Below are positions 45,760 through 59,192 of a DNA stretch of 64,000 nt, in pieces. How positions within the stretch are numbered: the stretch's first letter is position 1; every line of letters starts with the position of its first letter. Position numbers and translations under genes: made by a program. The notes under the pieces are model-generated. The model was given only the letters and a program-made list of their open reading frames with translations, was not told the origin of the DNA and did no database searches. Origin of the DNA: Prosopocoilus inquinatus (lineage: Eukaryota > Arthropoda > Insecta > Coleoptera > Lucanidae); the NCBI GenBank assembly GCA_036172665.1, contig CM069876.1, positions 45,167,001-45,231,000 on the forward strand. Reading direction: 5' to 3'.

Positions 45760-46560
45760 GCTTCTTTCGATTTAATTTTCTTAATAAACAAATCACTTCA
45801 AAAAAAAAACACTTTGTTCTAAAATTGCTGGGTCAACATAAGATCACAAATGTGTAAATAATTTGGAAATAGTTTATTAAACATGAAATCATACCAAAAA
45901 AAAAAAAAAAAAAACAATGGAAAACAAAAGTAAAAATTCCCGTAAATTTAACAAAAGTCCCCGAAACAACTCAATAAAATTCAAATGGATTTCATTACTG
46001 TATTTTCTGTAACAGATAGTGTAAAAAAGAGTGATACATTAATTAATAATCTAAAATTGACAATAAATTAATACCTTTTGTTGAGAGGTCAAAGATTGTA
46101 GGTTTTATTGATGATAAAGAGTAAAAAAAGACTGTAATATGCTATGAATGGCATGTCCATTTTACGCAATATTTTTTTTAAGACAAGTATTTCACAATGT
46201 GTCTACAAATTTCGAAATAAGCTTTAAAAAAAATATGTTTGTATAACTTATCCACCAAAAAAACCTGTCCCCTAACAATTACTTGTATCTGTGAACTGTA
46301 TTCGATTACTAAAAAGCGATTGTAGTTACCTGTAGACAACAATTTCACACATACAAATCTTGAATGTAGGCAACAGCATTTATTAGAAACGAATTCTACA
46401 AACATTGATACAAAGTTTGAAAAAAACACACAAGAGTAACAAACGTAACAATTCCTTTTTTTTTTTGTTGCTCATCCGCTATTTAAGTATGACAAACTAA
46501 AAGGGCCTCGCACCGTTTAAACGTGTGAAAGTAACATTTAAATAACGATACCTACATTTT
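45760..46560. other. spacer between SLX9 and MBF1
   Basis: AT-rich. TTTATT at about 46,563 gives an AATAAA for MBF1 on the minus strand, 60 nt past its stop. No exon recognised. Confidence 0.5.
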
Positions 46561-46627
46561 TTTTATTTATGAATTTTTATGTCTTACAAGACACGCGTAA
46601 GAATAGTATTGTGCCCTCCGAGAGATC

Positions 46628-47130
46628 TTACTTTTTCTTCACGGAGGGCGCGTCGATGACCACACCACGGTCTTTACCCCGAAGCTTAATTCCAATTGCC
46701 TTCTCGATTTTCCCGATGATGACATTGTTAGGTATGCCCCGTCCGGCTTCATAATCTGTGATTACTTGAGGCTTCTCGTTGATCTTGGTCGCCAGGTCCT
46801 TCTGGCTCAGGTTCTTCGCCTGGCGACCTTGCTGGATCAGCCTTCCGATGTCTAGGGTTATCCTCTCGTGCCGTAGCTCCTCAGTCTCGCGATCTAACTT
46901 GGCGGTGTTTTTCGTCGCCACGTGCTGTTTGTTACTTCCTGCACCCCCTGTGTTAAGGTAAAATCCAGGTTTACAGAGTATTCTGGAGGATGTAATCACA
47001 CCTTACATTTTTGCTGTGTTTCCACTGCAATCCCCTGCCGCCGAGCTGCGTTGATAGCCTGCTCGCTTTTCATCGTGGAAGCCTTCGGGGCTCTCTTTTT
47101 CAGAACGGTTACAGTGTCCCAATCAGACAT
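46628..47130 (-). CDS. MBF1: multiprotein bridging factor 1 (MBF1/EDF1), 147 aa
   Basis: Exons (minus) 47130-47007 and 46947-46628, GT..AG in phase. The N-terminal MBF1 domain reads [30 protein letters not shown] and VETQQKWGAGSNKQ. The C-terminal helix-turn-helix (Cro/C1 type) runs from [20 protein letters not shown] through [20 protein letters not shown] to [12 protein letters not shown]. Length and domain order are those of animal MBF1. It is a conserved coactivator that bridges basic-zipper or nuclear receptors with TBP, and it also acts in quality control of collided ribosomes. It is divergent from the PEP gene, with start codons 531 bp apart. Confidence 0.97.
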
Positions 47131-47660
47131 TTTTCCAGGCTTTTATATAAAAAATTCTTCGCACTACTGCAATTTTGCGTGATATATTTCAACTCGCGTG
47201 AATTTAGCTGCGATTAATGTAAATAGAATCGATTGCTTTTCGCTTTAGCCCCCCCGTTGTCTATAAAAATAAGTTTAACCGTGCGAAATTTACGGAGACG
47301 TGGAGTTGTTTATTTTTTGTGTTTTTAAATAATATTAGATTTTTTTTTTAGACGGGGCCGCGAACTTGCGCAATGACCAATGACAATCGGTTCGCGGCTA
47401 ACTTAATGGCGGTCTGTTGTCGTCGGCCATTTTGTCTGCGTCGTTGTGGCTTGCAGTGACGGAAGGAGTTTTCTTGCGGAATTTTTCTGGTAAGTATTCA
47501 ATTTGAGGGCGTTTTCTAGTTGAAAATATGTAAACAGGAATCTGTTTCGTAAAATTCATGTGTTATTCATCTGTAAGCGAGCATTCCTGTCGATTTAAAA
47601 CGAATTTTCTATAGAGCGTTTCGTGTACACTCTCGCGCTACGGTATCGATATAAAATAAA
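47131..47660. promoter_or_regulatory. shared divergent promoter region of MBF1 and PEP, with a 5' leader intron
   Basis: The segment around 47,350-47,490 is GC-richer than its surroundings, with AATGGCGG (47,405) and GGCCATTTTG (47,425) words like YY1/Pho sites and a CCAAT word at 47,378. A leader exon probably ends at 47,489 (donor GTAAGT) and rejoins at 47,615 (acceptor TTTTCTATAG), 46 nt before the PEP start codon. No clear TATA box on either side. Confidence 0.55.
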
Positions 47661-50600
47661 ATGGCTAACAGAAGATTTGGACCTGGACCTCAGAGAGGTG
47701 GTCGCGGTTTTCCTCAAACTGCTAATGTCAGTCCTTGGCAAGGGAATCCGGCTCCGACGAATAATGCGTTGAACAACCCAAATCTGCACACTCAATTAGC
47801 TCTAGCTCTGTCTAGCTTGCTTCAACCTCAACAACAAGTCAATGATCCACCATCTTTACTTTCATTAAATACTTCACCTGGAAATTATCAAGACAACTAT
47901 CAGAATCGCTTCGGCGATAGAGGCAGGTCAGGTTTCAGACGATCAGAGCCTTACAATAAGGTATGCATTTAATTTTCTGCAATTTTATTTTATTTACCAT
48001 GTCTTTTATACTACCTACATGTCATTTCCAGACCGAACCACCTTCATTTTGGTGACAGATCTCTAAAACTTGTGTAAATAATACATTTTACATGTTTTCA
48101 GAAAAGAGACAAAGCCCCTCGCTTTGTCCTTCTTTGTTTATCGAGCTAAATTTTTTTTGACTCGCACTTAACTGCGTTCCACATTTACGCCCTCAAACCT
48201 CCTTTTCAGTAATTATCTATTTTGTCTTCTCTGAATATATATTTTTTTTAAAACGATCGCTCTTCGCTTTCTAGTATGCAAAACATCAACTTTTCTATCT
48301 CGGAAATTACTAGGCAGCTTCAAAAATTAAAGTCCAAAGGAGAATCATCAATAATTTTTTTACATGCAGTCCTGAACAAGGATCTTTTACTTACTCTTTT
48401 TATGCCTAGATGTAATTCTTTAAGAAAACAGAACTTTTGTATTGTATTGAATACAAAGGAAATACCCAAAAGAAATTCTATCATTACTCCCAGCATGTAG
48501 AACATAATTTCTATTTAATTATTTAATACAAAAACAAACAGTTGTACATAGTAGTTGTGTGTTTATGCAATTTCTGTTTCAGGGAACCTAAAGTCAAATC
48601 TGAAATTTATTCCTCATTTTGCTATGTCATAGTAATTTGTAAAATGTCTTTGTATGTATATTTGTGTATTTATTTATTTATTTATTTTGAAGAATTTTTG
48701 TTTTATAATCAGAATAATCATTTGCTAAGTGATTTCTTTAACCTTGACTCACATCTTATACCCAGATGTTGAAAGTATTGGAACGTGTGTGAGTAGGTAC
48801 TGAAACAGCATTAATTAAATTTCTCTGGGTATTTTATGCCACGTTAACATCATAATGAAGCTTTCTACCAGACTGCAAGATTTCTTGGAATTGTTTCTTG
48901 TAGTGCATTTCTCTTGAACTTTTCGACTTGACCTTCGGTGAGGGTGAAACTGTCTTTCTCTGTGCGAAAAATAATCTAAATAAATATAACGAGAAGCAAA
49001 ATAGATTTTTTACTACCTGGCATTTCTGATCGATGTACAATGTATTTTTATCCTAATTTAGCTTTATAAAACACTTTTATCTATCATGAATTTCTCTGTT
49101 TTTCTAACGAACCGGTTGTTACAGCATTTGAATTTGTGCTTGCATGTTTTTTTTTTTTTAAAAAAAGAAACGAACGAAATTCAAGTTTTTCAATTTCCAC
49201 AGTATCTGCATTAATGTGTTGTTCTTCTCCCCCAATGAATTGTTTCATAAATAGAACCAAAGGACCGGCTGGCGTAACGATAGAGGCAATAGAGGAGGTG
49301 CCTCGTTGTCATCCCGTAATCGTTCTAATGCTGCTACTAACAAAGACAAGAACCTTCATTCTTCATCCAAGGACAAACCTAAACCCGATAAAAAGTCTTC
49401 TGATAATAAGATCTCTAATGACTCTCAAAAATCCGATAAAGACGAGAAACAAGTCGAACTCGATGAGAGTAGGTAAGACATTATTTACATTTTCATTTTC
49501 TGTGTTTATTTTCTTTTATTCTAAAAATGTTTGTATCGCCAACGCAACAGGAAATTCTCAAATTTAGATACGATTTCAAAATTTTTACCGCCAGTATTGT
49601 ATTTCTATGGCATGGCATTGGGAAACTGCGTCATTCGCTAAAATAATTTTACAATTTTCAGCCTCTAAATCAAGCCGTTTGTTTTAATATTCGTTGCTAT
49701 TACTATTTTTTTTTCTTTTCTTTAATGACCCAGGGATGAAGAGAGCGAGACTAAGCGTGACTGGAAGGATGAGAAGAACACATCCGAAGATAAAAAGGAA
49801 GAAGGGGGCACTGCCGAGAAGAAGGAGGAAAAGAAAGATCGCAGCAAGTTCGCTGGACTGCCGAACAGCTTGTTGCACTGCTTCGCTTGCAACAAGAGCA
49901 TGTGGGATGGAGATTCTTTCCAGAATCACGTGCGAGGTAAACCCCTTAGATATTAAAAGAAGGCGAAACAGATTTAACGAAGGCGATGCTTTTTGAAACA
50001 GGCAAAGCCCACATTCAGATGTTGGACAGTTTGGAAGAGAGTTTCCAAATCACTGTTAAGATCCTGCGTGAAAACATGCGCCTCGCCGAAGAGAAAAAGA
50101 TGATCGAGTGGAACCGCATGCAGCGCAACAATCGCAAGTTCCATTCCAGACAGGAACCGGAAAGCCACTGCAACATGTGTGATCTGAAATTCCTGGGGAA
50201 GATAATCGCCCATAGAAAGTAAGTGCTACGTTTATTAGGTTTCCCACTCACCTTATTAGGGTTATCATTCACCTGGAAAACTGAGAAATGCCAGGGAATT
50301 GGAAAAAGGTTCAAAAGGTCAGGGAAGAGTTGGGGAATTTGATTATTTTAATGCGAAAATCAGGGTGAAATTCATTGACGAACTGGAAATTTGTTTGGTA
50401 AAATTGGAAGTGGGGTCGATGGAGGCTTGAAAGAGGTTGATGAGCCTCTAGGGGTTTTCTGGGGATTAGAGTTATGAGTTCTTGTTTAGTGCAACACACA
50501 TACAATAAATTGCCCTTAAGTTGCCATTAATCACATGATAATTAATAAATTAAATTAAATGTCGTCAACGTTAACTCGAATAAAAGAAGAAGAAAAAGAC

Positions 50601-53600
50601 GACCAATTGATTATCAAAACAAAAGACGATCGTCAACGGGACGAAAATAAAAAGTGTGTAAAATTCGATTAGTCGAATCTGTAACTTTCAAAGAAAAAAA
50701 GACGATCAGATAATAATTAAAAAATAAAAATCAGAGTCAAATTCAGTAAAAGAAGAAGAAAGAAAAGCGATCGGTTGATAACTAAAAAATTAAAAATTGT
50801 CAAATAAAATGACGCAAAAGAAAAAAAAACAAAAAAAAAACATCATTAATCGATGTTAAAAAATAAAAATAAATGGAATCCATTAAAAGAAGAAAAAAAA
50901 CTAAAATCGATCAGCTGATTATATTTAAAAAAAGGAATCAAATAGAGAAAAATGAGTCAAGAAGTTAAAAAATAAATAATTTTAAAGCTAGGACAAAAAT
51001 AGTTTTTTTTTTTTTTGTAAAACTGACAATAAATCAAGTTAATTTAAAAAAATGAAGACAATTTGAATAAGAGATAACAAAAATAAAAAAAAAACAAAAG
51101 ACGATCAATTGCTAATTAAAAAACAAAATTATATCAAATCAGACAAAAGAAGTACGAAAAAATAAAACAAATGAAATTGATTAAAAGAAAAAGCGAAGGT
51201 CGATCAGTTGATTAATTAAAAATTAAGAATTAAATGAGGTTAAATAAGGAATTAAAGATGAAAAGAAACAAAAGACGATCGGTGATGAAGATCAGAATAA
51301 AAATTCTATAAAACTAAGTCGAAAATCAAATCAAAATTGATGAATTTTGTCATATTAAAGAAAAATGACGATCAATGAATAATTAATTAAAAAAAAATAA
51401 AGTCAAATTCAATAAAAGAGAGAACAAAAATGGCTATCAATCGTCGAGATTAAAAAAAAAAAACAAAAGACGTTCAATTGTTAATTAAAAAACAAAATCA
51501 TATGAAATCAAACAAATAACAGCGAACAAAAGAAAGAAAGAAAAAGGAAAGATCGACTAGTTGATTAAAAATCGAAAAATTGAATTAGACCAAATCTAAG
51601 AAGAAATTAAAAGAAGAGAAAAAAAAGACGATCGGTTATGGAGATGAGACTAGACTCAAACTGTGTATTAACTCAAATAATAAAATAACTTAAGTCAAAT
51701 CAAATCAAGAAAAGAGAGAGTGAGAGAGAGATAAAAAACGATCGGTTTATGATAAAAAAAAAGAAAAATCAAAACAAATAACAGATTATCACAAGTTAAC
51801 TATTAATTAAATTCAAAAGGGGTTGATGGAATTTTTAATTTTCTTGTGTAAGGGGTCGATGCTTAAAAACGGTTGCGCCCCCCCCCCCCACACACCACCA
51901 CTGAAGTAATTGTTTTAAATATTAAATTATTAAATCCAAGTGAATTGTAAAAAAAATTACCATGTTTTTAATAAAAAAGATTATTTTTGAGGTGTTCAAT
52001 GTAGGCAACCATACAAATGACTGCAGCGTTAATTGGGTTGCCTATACTAAGACTTCTTGTATTCGAAAAAACTTGAATGCCTCAATGTAGGCAACCATAC
52101 GAACGACTGCAGTGTTATTTGGGCTGCCTATACACATGATAAAGTTTAAAAACTAATTTTTACATATTTGATCGGTCTTCAGTTACCACAATTAAAAAAT
52201 TAATTACCAATTTTTGTACTTGTATTATTTCTGTCCTGATAACCTGGAAAAGTCAAGGAATGTTTCGATGATTGACGTTTATTGTAATCTTTATTACAAT
52301 TATGTAAAAGCTGACTGACTGATTGATTGATTGAATGAAAATAAAGTGGAAGCCCTGAGTTAGCCATTTTTTTACACTTTTATTTTAGAACTGAAGGCCA
52401 CCAACGTTTGAAGAGGTTCTTGCATCCGAACTGTGACATGTGTAACTTGGAGTTTCCATCGCGCATGGAATGGGTAGACCATCGCTTCACCCCCGAGCAC
52501 ATGTTTAAAGTGAAGGAAATCCTCGATGCAAAAACGGGCGATGAAGGTGAATTTGCTTTTGGTGCTCTTGTACCTGTTTTCAATTAAATTTGAATCCATC
52601 TCAAACAAACTCCTTTCAAACATCCAAAAACTAAATTTTTGCTATACTTCTGATTGCCCAACTAGAAATTCAGCCTTACTAAATCCAATAAACCCTGCAA
52701 TCCTAAGAGCCAAACTTAGATTGCGTTTAATACAGTCACAGGCCACATTGTCTGATGCATATTAATTTGTCAAAATTCGATTGTTTTAAACAAAAGGCAA
52801 ATCTAACCTCACATGAAAAGTAATTAATTGCATTTACTCAATTATACAAATATTGTGTGAATAGAGGGTCATATAGTCGAGGAGAACGTCGAATGGGACA
52901 ACGAACCATTACTGCAAGAAACCATCCAAGGTGAGGACGAGAACCCCGTCTTGGAATTGGACGACGATCTCTCTAATCTTTACAACCGTGTCCCATCCTA
53001 CATACCATCACGTCCTGTCGGCAAGAACAGCCTGAAACCCATCTCCGGTTTCTTCTGCGAGATCTGCAGTAAGTTCATGCGAACGGACATCGACGCTCAG
53101 AATCACTTGAAAGGCGAAAAGCATTACCACGAGTTTGTCAGCGCTGTGAAAACCAAGTTCCGCAATAACGCCGAGAAGATAGACGACGGAAAGCGCAAGA
53201 GGAAGAAGGACGATGAAGAAGAGGGCGAAGAAGATGGGGATGAAGGAGAGGACAAGGACGCTGCGACTGCAGAAAACGAAAATGGTGGAGATGGTATGAG
53301 TAATTCTTTCTTAAAATATGTCTCTTGTCAATTTTTTTTTTTGTCTCTTTAATTTTACTGAAGAATGATGGGGCATAAACGGGGGGAAAAAGTAATCTAT
53401 AACTTTGATTATTTAGATATGTATGATCCAGAAGAGGCTTGCAAAGAAGGAGCTGATGGTGAAGACAGCGCTGAAAATGTGAAAAGCGAAGGTAAAGACG
53501 ACGAGAAGTGGGCAAACGTAGATGCCCTAATCAAAACAGATGATAAAGCGGAGGTGAAGGCCGATGAGGTGGAGGAAGAAGAGGAGCCGGAATCAGAGGT

Positions 53601-53688
53601 TAAGACCGTCGCCTCTCCCGCCACGCGTCGACGAGGCAACGTGAAAAACGGGGCCGGCCCTAAAAGCAAGAAAACTCGCAAGAGTTAA
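47661..53688 (+). CDS. Pep: zinc finger protein on ecdysone puffs (PEP) homologue, 598 aa
   Basis: Seven coding exons: 47661-47960, 49255-49472, 49734-49936, 50002-50218, 52389-52546, 52865-53293, 53417-53688; phases agree. The N-terminus is Gly/Arg/Asn/Gln-rich (MANRRFGPGPQRGGRGF), then comes a charged Lys/Ser/Asp linker. Four widely spaced C2H2 fingers follow: HCFACNKSMW..HVRGKAH, HCNMCDLKF..HRKTEGH, NCDMCNLEF..HRFTPEH and FCEICSKFM..HLKGEKH. Spacing is of the matrin/U1 type suited to RNA binding. The C-terminus is Asp/Glu-rich, ending TRRRGNVKNG..KKTRKS. Four fingers, an RG-like head and an acidic tail are what Drosophila Pep has, an hnRNP-associated nuclear protein. Intron 4 (2.2 kb) holds transposon remnants and two hairpins. 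Confidence 0.85.
48834..48959 (-). CDS. possible small antisense terminal exon inside PEP intron 1
   Basis: On the minus strand an acceptor (TTCGCACAG) precedes an exon-like stretch with less AT bias than its surroundings. Frame one reads RKTVSPSPKVKSKSSREMHY and ends LHYDVNVA-stop. A second frame is also open (DSFTLTEGQVEKFKRNALQ to NLAVW-stop). That second frame can follow from ATGCCAG|GTAGTA at about 49,017. I do not recognise either product; it may be a nested gene's last exon or a decayed insertion. Confidence 0.25.
   Translation of the reverse strand, partial: RKTVSPSPKVKSKSSREMHYKKQFQEILQSGRKLHYDVNVA
51991..52055 (-). repeat. GTATAGGCAAC hairpin, reverse copy 1 in PEP intron 4
   Basis: Minus strand: AGTATAGGCAACC, loop ending ATTTGTAT, GGTTGCCTACATTGAA. 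The stem pairs perfectly over 9 bp and continues with mismatches. Confidence 0.7.
52080..52140 (-). repeat. GTATAGGCAAC hairpin, reverse copy 2 in PEP intron 4
   Basis: Minus strand: GTATAGGCAGCC, loop AACACTGCAGTCGTTCGTAT, GGTTGCCTACATTGAGG. One base change in the arm leaves a mispair. Confidence 0.7.
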
Positions 53689-53699
53689 ACGTGACTTAC

Positions 53700-56600
53700 T
53701 GTATTCTCTTCAGTCAGTTCATCAAACCGATTATGTAGGTTCTCATTTTAGTTGTGTACTAGTGTTAATGACGTCGGTATCTTTTTGGTGTTTGATGAAT
53801 TATTAAAATAACAGCAGGTCCATTTACTACTACTAATAATAATAATAATAATTACTATTGTAACAAAACAGTTGTACAGAGTACCTTGAATTACGACACG
53901 AAATTATTTTATTAAAAAAAAAAAATATTTGTTCAAGCGGCAGCCCCAGCACGGGTTTGAGTGGTACAACATCGAATATGAGGTACCCTGTAGAGTGTAT
54001 TGGAAATATTTTTAACGATAGTTTAATATAAAAAGAAATTTTGTAAATGTTTAATGTTCCAACGAGCACAGCGTATTCTTCGTAGAAGCAATTAATTTTT
54101 TTTTTTAATGTTTAATGTAATGATTTACATTTTTTTCTTCTTTGTAGACTGGATTTATAAGGTAGGATGATCCTGTGTATGTGTAATTTTAATTCCCGTT
54201 TCTTATATTGTATTGGACAGCACTTGAAGTTAAAAAATTTAGAAAGAAGTGTTTTTTTTTATTGTTATAATCAGCCCGTTTCCAATTAAAAAAAAAAAAA
54301 TGTATTGGCATGGTTCGGAATCGGTTACTTTAATTATTTAGCGGTTGGTACGACGTACAATTTCAGCTTCCAAAATCATAAGCATAAGCATGATTATTGT
54401 TTAATAAACACACGTACTCCGGATTTTGAACGAAAATTAAAAGAAAATTTCAGGTTTAAGATTTTTCAAAAAAAAAAAAAAAATAATGAAATTCACCAAT
54501 TAAGAAAAACAAAAGATAATCGCCACTATTTGCGAGAATAAGACAGAAAAGACGGTAAACAATCGGAAACAAAAAAAAAAGCAAATCATTTTTGATGGCA
54601 AAGAAACACGACCAGACGGAAAAATTTAAATTTCCGCAGAAATTATAATTAAATATTTGATTTCTGAAAATAAATAGACGAAAAACGTTTTTGACAATCG
54701 AGAAATTCACTACACTAGTGGAAAAAGAAGAAACAAAAATTCCAAAAGTGAGAAAAACATTAGTTAGAAGAAAAGAATTCAAAAACTATCTGCAGATCAA
54801 AAAAAAAATTAAAATAACGAGCATTCAAGACTGATAATAATTCGAACTTTACAAAAACAAATTGCTTATTTATTTATACTTATTTAGAAAATAAAAATTT
54901 TTGAAAGCAAGAAAAAAACAAATGACTAATTATTCGAAAAGACGGAAGAAGTGTTAAAATTTTTAGATTAAAATTAATTTCAGAGCGAAAAGCAAATAAA
55001 CAAATGGCGATCGTAAATATCACAACGGAGAATCATCACAAAAGAAAACAAACGACGATCGTAAATTTCACAAAGGAAAACAAATGACGATCGTAAATTT
55101 CACAAAGGAAAACAAATAACGATCGTAAATTTCACAACGGAAAATCATCACAAAGGAAAACAAATGACGATCGTAAATTTCACAAAGGAAAACAAATGAC
55201 GATCGTAAATTTCACAACGGAAAATCATCACAAAGGAAAACAAATGACGGTCGTAATATTTATGAAAGTAAAAAAGAAATAATTTCAGGAGATAAACAAA
55301 GAAAAACACGAAAAGGAAAATAAATTCTTTCAAGTGAACAACGACAAAGCGACAAAAAATCGCAGAGTGACGGAAATATTTGAAGATTGAAACAAAAATG
55401 GCGATTGCAGAAAACTTGTAGGATATTTTACTTGGTTAATAGTTTAAGTTGGCAACAATGTTAAGAAAACACTAAGTTGGTGACATGGAAATGTAAAATG
55501 ACGGACGGCAGATGTGCGCCATGAAATGTGTTGTATTGTGCAAGAAATCAAAATCAATTATCATCGGAGTTTGTGTGTGTTATTGAAGGAAAGGGCCGAC
55601 CTTACACTTTTATAAATTTACCTGTGTAGGGTATGTTAATAAACATTTACGGCAATCGTGTTTTTTTTTTAACTTTAATCTCGCATTTAAATTTCCCTAA
55701 TTCATTCTAGGGAATTCCATTCTACGTGCCGAAAAGAAAAAGTCAAGTTGATTGGCAGCACCGACATAACCTTCATCTTTATTCAAAGTTTATGTTTATA
55801 CATTCATTGTCTTTTTGCCTATTCTTTTATTTTTCCCATTTATCTTCCTTCTAATCAAATCGAAATCCCGCATTTTATCGACTCCTTTTTACGGTTCTCT
55901 TTTGTTTCACGTGTGTTTATATTTATTTGCAAAAACTTCCGACGATTTTAATTTTTTCGTCCGTCTTAAAATCGTAGTATTTCTGTTTTTTTTTTTTGTA
56001 TTTCGCTTTTGTTTATTTTTATCTAATTGATTTTTTCACATTTGTTGGTTGACGCTTTTTTTTACAACTCTCTTGTTTTCTGACGCTTTTTTTTACAACT
56101 CTCTTGTTTTCTGACGCTTTTTTTTACAACTGTCTTGTTTTCTATTAGTTTTTTTTCGTCCGGAGATTATTCATTTGTTTTTGGTTCATTCATCTCAGCA
56201 GTCGATCTTCCTTTGTTTTTTTCCGTTCTTTATGCGTTTGCACTACGCATTTCTCGTTTGTTTTTGACTCCTTTTTACTTGCAAAATCTTTCAACGATTT
56301 TCATTTTCAAGGTCATCTTAGTATCCTGGTACTTCTGTTTTCTTTTTTAAATTCGTTTTATGCCGTCTCTTTTGTTTATCAAATTGATTTTTCATATTTT
56401 GTTGATTGACGTCTTTTTACAGTTATCTTTTGTTTTCTACTAGATTTTTTTTTCGTTTGGAAATTCATTTGGTTTTTGTTCATCTTAGTCGTCAATCTTT
56501 CATACTATGTTATATTTCTCTTTTCTTATAGAATTGATTTTGCGCATTTTATTGACGCTTGTTTCTAGTTCATCCTTTTTCATTTGTTTAAGTCTCTTAT

Positions 56601-58850
56601 TTCGTTTCCTTTTTGTTACTGCTTTCATTTCTGTTTTGTTTCTGACTTTTCATCAGGTTTCATTTGTTTGTTTCTTCTTAATTGCTTTGTTTGTTTTTTG
56701 TTTATGACTTTATGAAAAAAAACTGGCATCTTTAGATTTGATATGTTTTTGTTTTTTAATTATCAATTTATCGATCGTCTTTCGTTTTTCTTGCTCTTTT
56801 TTCGTTTACTCCATTTGAGTTTCGATTTGTCTTCGTTTTACAGAACTTTTATGTCGGTCTGACCTTCGTCGCCGATCGTCTTTTGTTTTTGTTTTTCTTC
56901 TTTAATTCTTTATTTGACTTCGTTTAATTTAATTTCATCAACTGATCGCTGATGAGCTTTTTCTTTTAATCGATTTTGTTTTGTTTTAATTTTTAACCTT
57001 TTTTGACTATCACCTTTCTGTTTTTCTATTTTGTTTGATTTAATACGATTTTTTTTTAATGTTCAATTTATCGACCGATTTATTTGTCTCGTTTTTTTTT
57101 GTTTCGTTTATTCGATTTGAGTTTATTTTACGTTTTAATTTCGACAATTGTTCGCCATTTTTGTTCTCTCTTTTATTGTCGTTTTTTTTAATATGACAAA
57201 ATTCGTCATTCGTTCATTTTTTGCTTTTTCTGTTAATAGATTTCATTTGTTTTATTTTTTAACTATCACGTTTTTGTTTTTCCTTTCTTTTCTTAATCAT
57301 CAATTTATTGATTTTAATTTTTAATCGATTTTGTTTTGTTTTAATTTTTAACCTTTTTTACTATCATCTTTTTGTTTCTTTATTTTGTTTGATTTAATAC
57401 GATTTTGTATTTTTTTTACGATCAATTTATTGATCGTCTTTTGTTTTTTTGTTTCGTTGAGTTTATTTTCGCGCTTTAATTTCGACAATTGTTCGTCATT
57501 TTTATTCTCTCTTATTGTCGATCGTCATTTTTCATTAAGACGACAAAATTCGGCAATTTTCTTTCTTTTTCTATTAATAGATTTCATTTGTTTTATTCTA
57601 TGTAACTATCACATTTTGTTTTCTTTTCTTTTGTTTCATTTGATATGATTTTGTTTTTAATTATCGACTGATTGATCGTCTTTTGTTTTAGTTTTTTTTT
57701 TTTTCGTTTACTCGATTTGAGTTTATTTTACATTTTTTTTCTTTTGTTTAATTTGATATGATTTTGTTTTTTCATTATCAATTTATTGATCGCAAAAAGC
57801 GATTTACTCGATTTCAGTTTATTTTACATTTTAATTTCGACAATTGATCGCCATTTTTGTTCTCTTTTTTTTTATTGTTGATCGTCTTTTTTCCTTAAGA
57901 CGACAAAATTCGTCAATTTTCTTGCTTTTTCTGTTAGTAGATTTAATTTGTTTTATTTTCTTAACAATCACCTTTTTGTTTTCTTTTCTTTTGTTTCATT
58001 TGATATGATTTCGTTTTTAATTATCGATTGATTGATCGTCTTTTGTTTTGTTTATTCGATTTGAGTTTATTTTACATTTTTTCTTTTGTTTAATTTGACA
58101 TGATTTTGTTTTTTCCATTTATCAATTTATTGATCGCCTTTTTTTTTGTTTTTTTCGTTTACTCGATTTGAGTTTATTTTACATTTTAATTTAATTTAAT
58201 TTCATTGTCGATCATTTTTCCTTAATATGACAAATTTCGGCAATTTTCTTGCTTTTTCTGTTAACAGATTTAATTTGTTTTATTTTTTTGTAACTATCGC
58301 GTTTTTGTTTTCTTTTCTTTTGTTTCATTTGATATGATTTCGTTTTTAATTATCGATTGATTGATCGTCTTTTGTTTTAGTTTTTTTTTTCCGTTTACTC
58401 GAATTGAGTTTTCTTGTTTAATTTGATATGATTTTGTTTTTTCATTTTCAATTTATTGACCGCTTGTTTTTTTTTTTTTTTGGTTACTCGTTTACGTTTT
58501 TGTTTTCTTTTCTTTTGTTTTATTTGATATGATTTTGTTTTTAATTATCGATTGATTGATCGTCTTTTGTTTTAGTTTTTTTTTTTTTCGTTTACTCGAA
58601 TTGAGTTTTCTTGTTTAATTTGATATAATTTGTTTTTTTTCTTTTTCAATTTACTGATCGCTTTTTGTTTTTTGTTTTTTTTTTGGTTTACTCGATTTGT
58701 TTCTTTTTTTTAAGTTTACTCGATTTGTTTGTTTTTTGTTCTCTCTTTTATTGTCGATCGTTTTTGCTTAATATGTCAAAATTCGTCAATTTTCTTAATT
58801 ATTTTGTTTATGACTTCCTATAACTTCTGTAATCCTTCCAACTTTTGCAA
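53700..58850. other. gene-free low-complexity region with GATCGTCTTTTGTTTT words
   Basis: After PEP the plus strand is A-rich to ~55,400, then T-rich from ~55,750 to 58,800. Both halves repeat the same words in opposite orientation (AAACAAATGACGATCG at the left; GATCGTCTTTTGTTTT, TTTCATTTGATATGATTTTG and TTCGTTTACTCGATTTGAG at the right). Local minisatellites: eight ~30-bp units of GACGATCGTAAATTTCACAA at 55,000-55,255, and three 31-bp units of GACGCTTTTTTTTACAACT at 56,050-56,143. A non-repetitive patch at 55,430-55,660 ends with an AATAAA and could be a 3' end of some transcript. All ORFs here are Phe/Ser-rich by-products. Confidence 0.7.
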
Positions 58851-59192
58851 AACCAAAAAGAAAGCGGCGGGAATCAAAGAATAACACTTAATGAATAAAT
58901 CAGCCTGAAGATAAACGTTTATTATTTCTTAATTACTTTCATTTAAAGGAAGACAATCTCTTGACATAAAAGCAAAAAAAAAAAAAATGATTTGCCAAGA
59001 CGTAATTCAACTTTAAAATAAAGAACGGGTCGAAAAAAAAAACGTAGCTCGAAAGAAGGAACGGAATTTATTTTACAAAACTAAAAGTCTATGTTTAATA
59101 TAAACAAAATAGGAAAAATATAAACCGTCGTACTAAAAAAATACAGTATAAAATAATCACATGTATGTTACACATCGCAAGGAATACTAAAC

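Larger units (their letters stand above)
50219..52388. other. PEP intron 4: A-rich island, hAT-like end and two hairpins
   Basis: From about 50,580 to 51,830 the plus strand is A-rich and repeats AAACAAAAGACGATC-like words at irregular spacing. At 51,833-51,895, GGGGTCGATGCTTAAAAACGG and a C run look like the reverse of the hAT-like end at 61,633. Two GTATAGGCAAC hairpins follow in reverse orientation (51,991-52,055 and 52,080-52,140). No exon was found here. Confidence 0.6.

Noticed and set aside
53138..53681. Minus-strand ORFs over the last PEP exons
   Set aside because: Reverse text of the Asp/Glu-rich PEP tail, reading as Ser/Leu/His; no independent signals.
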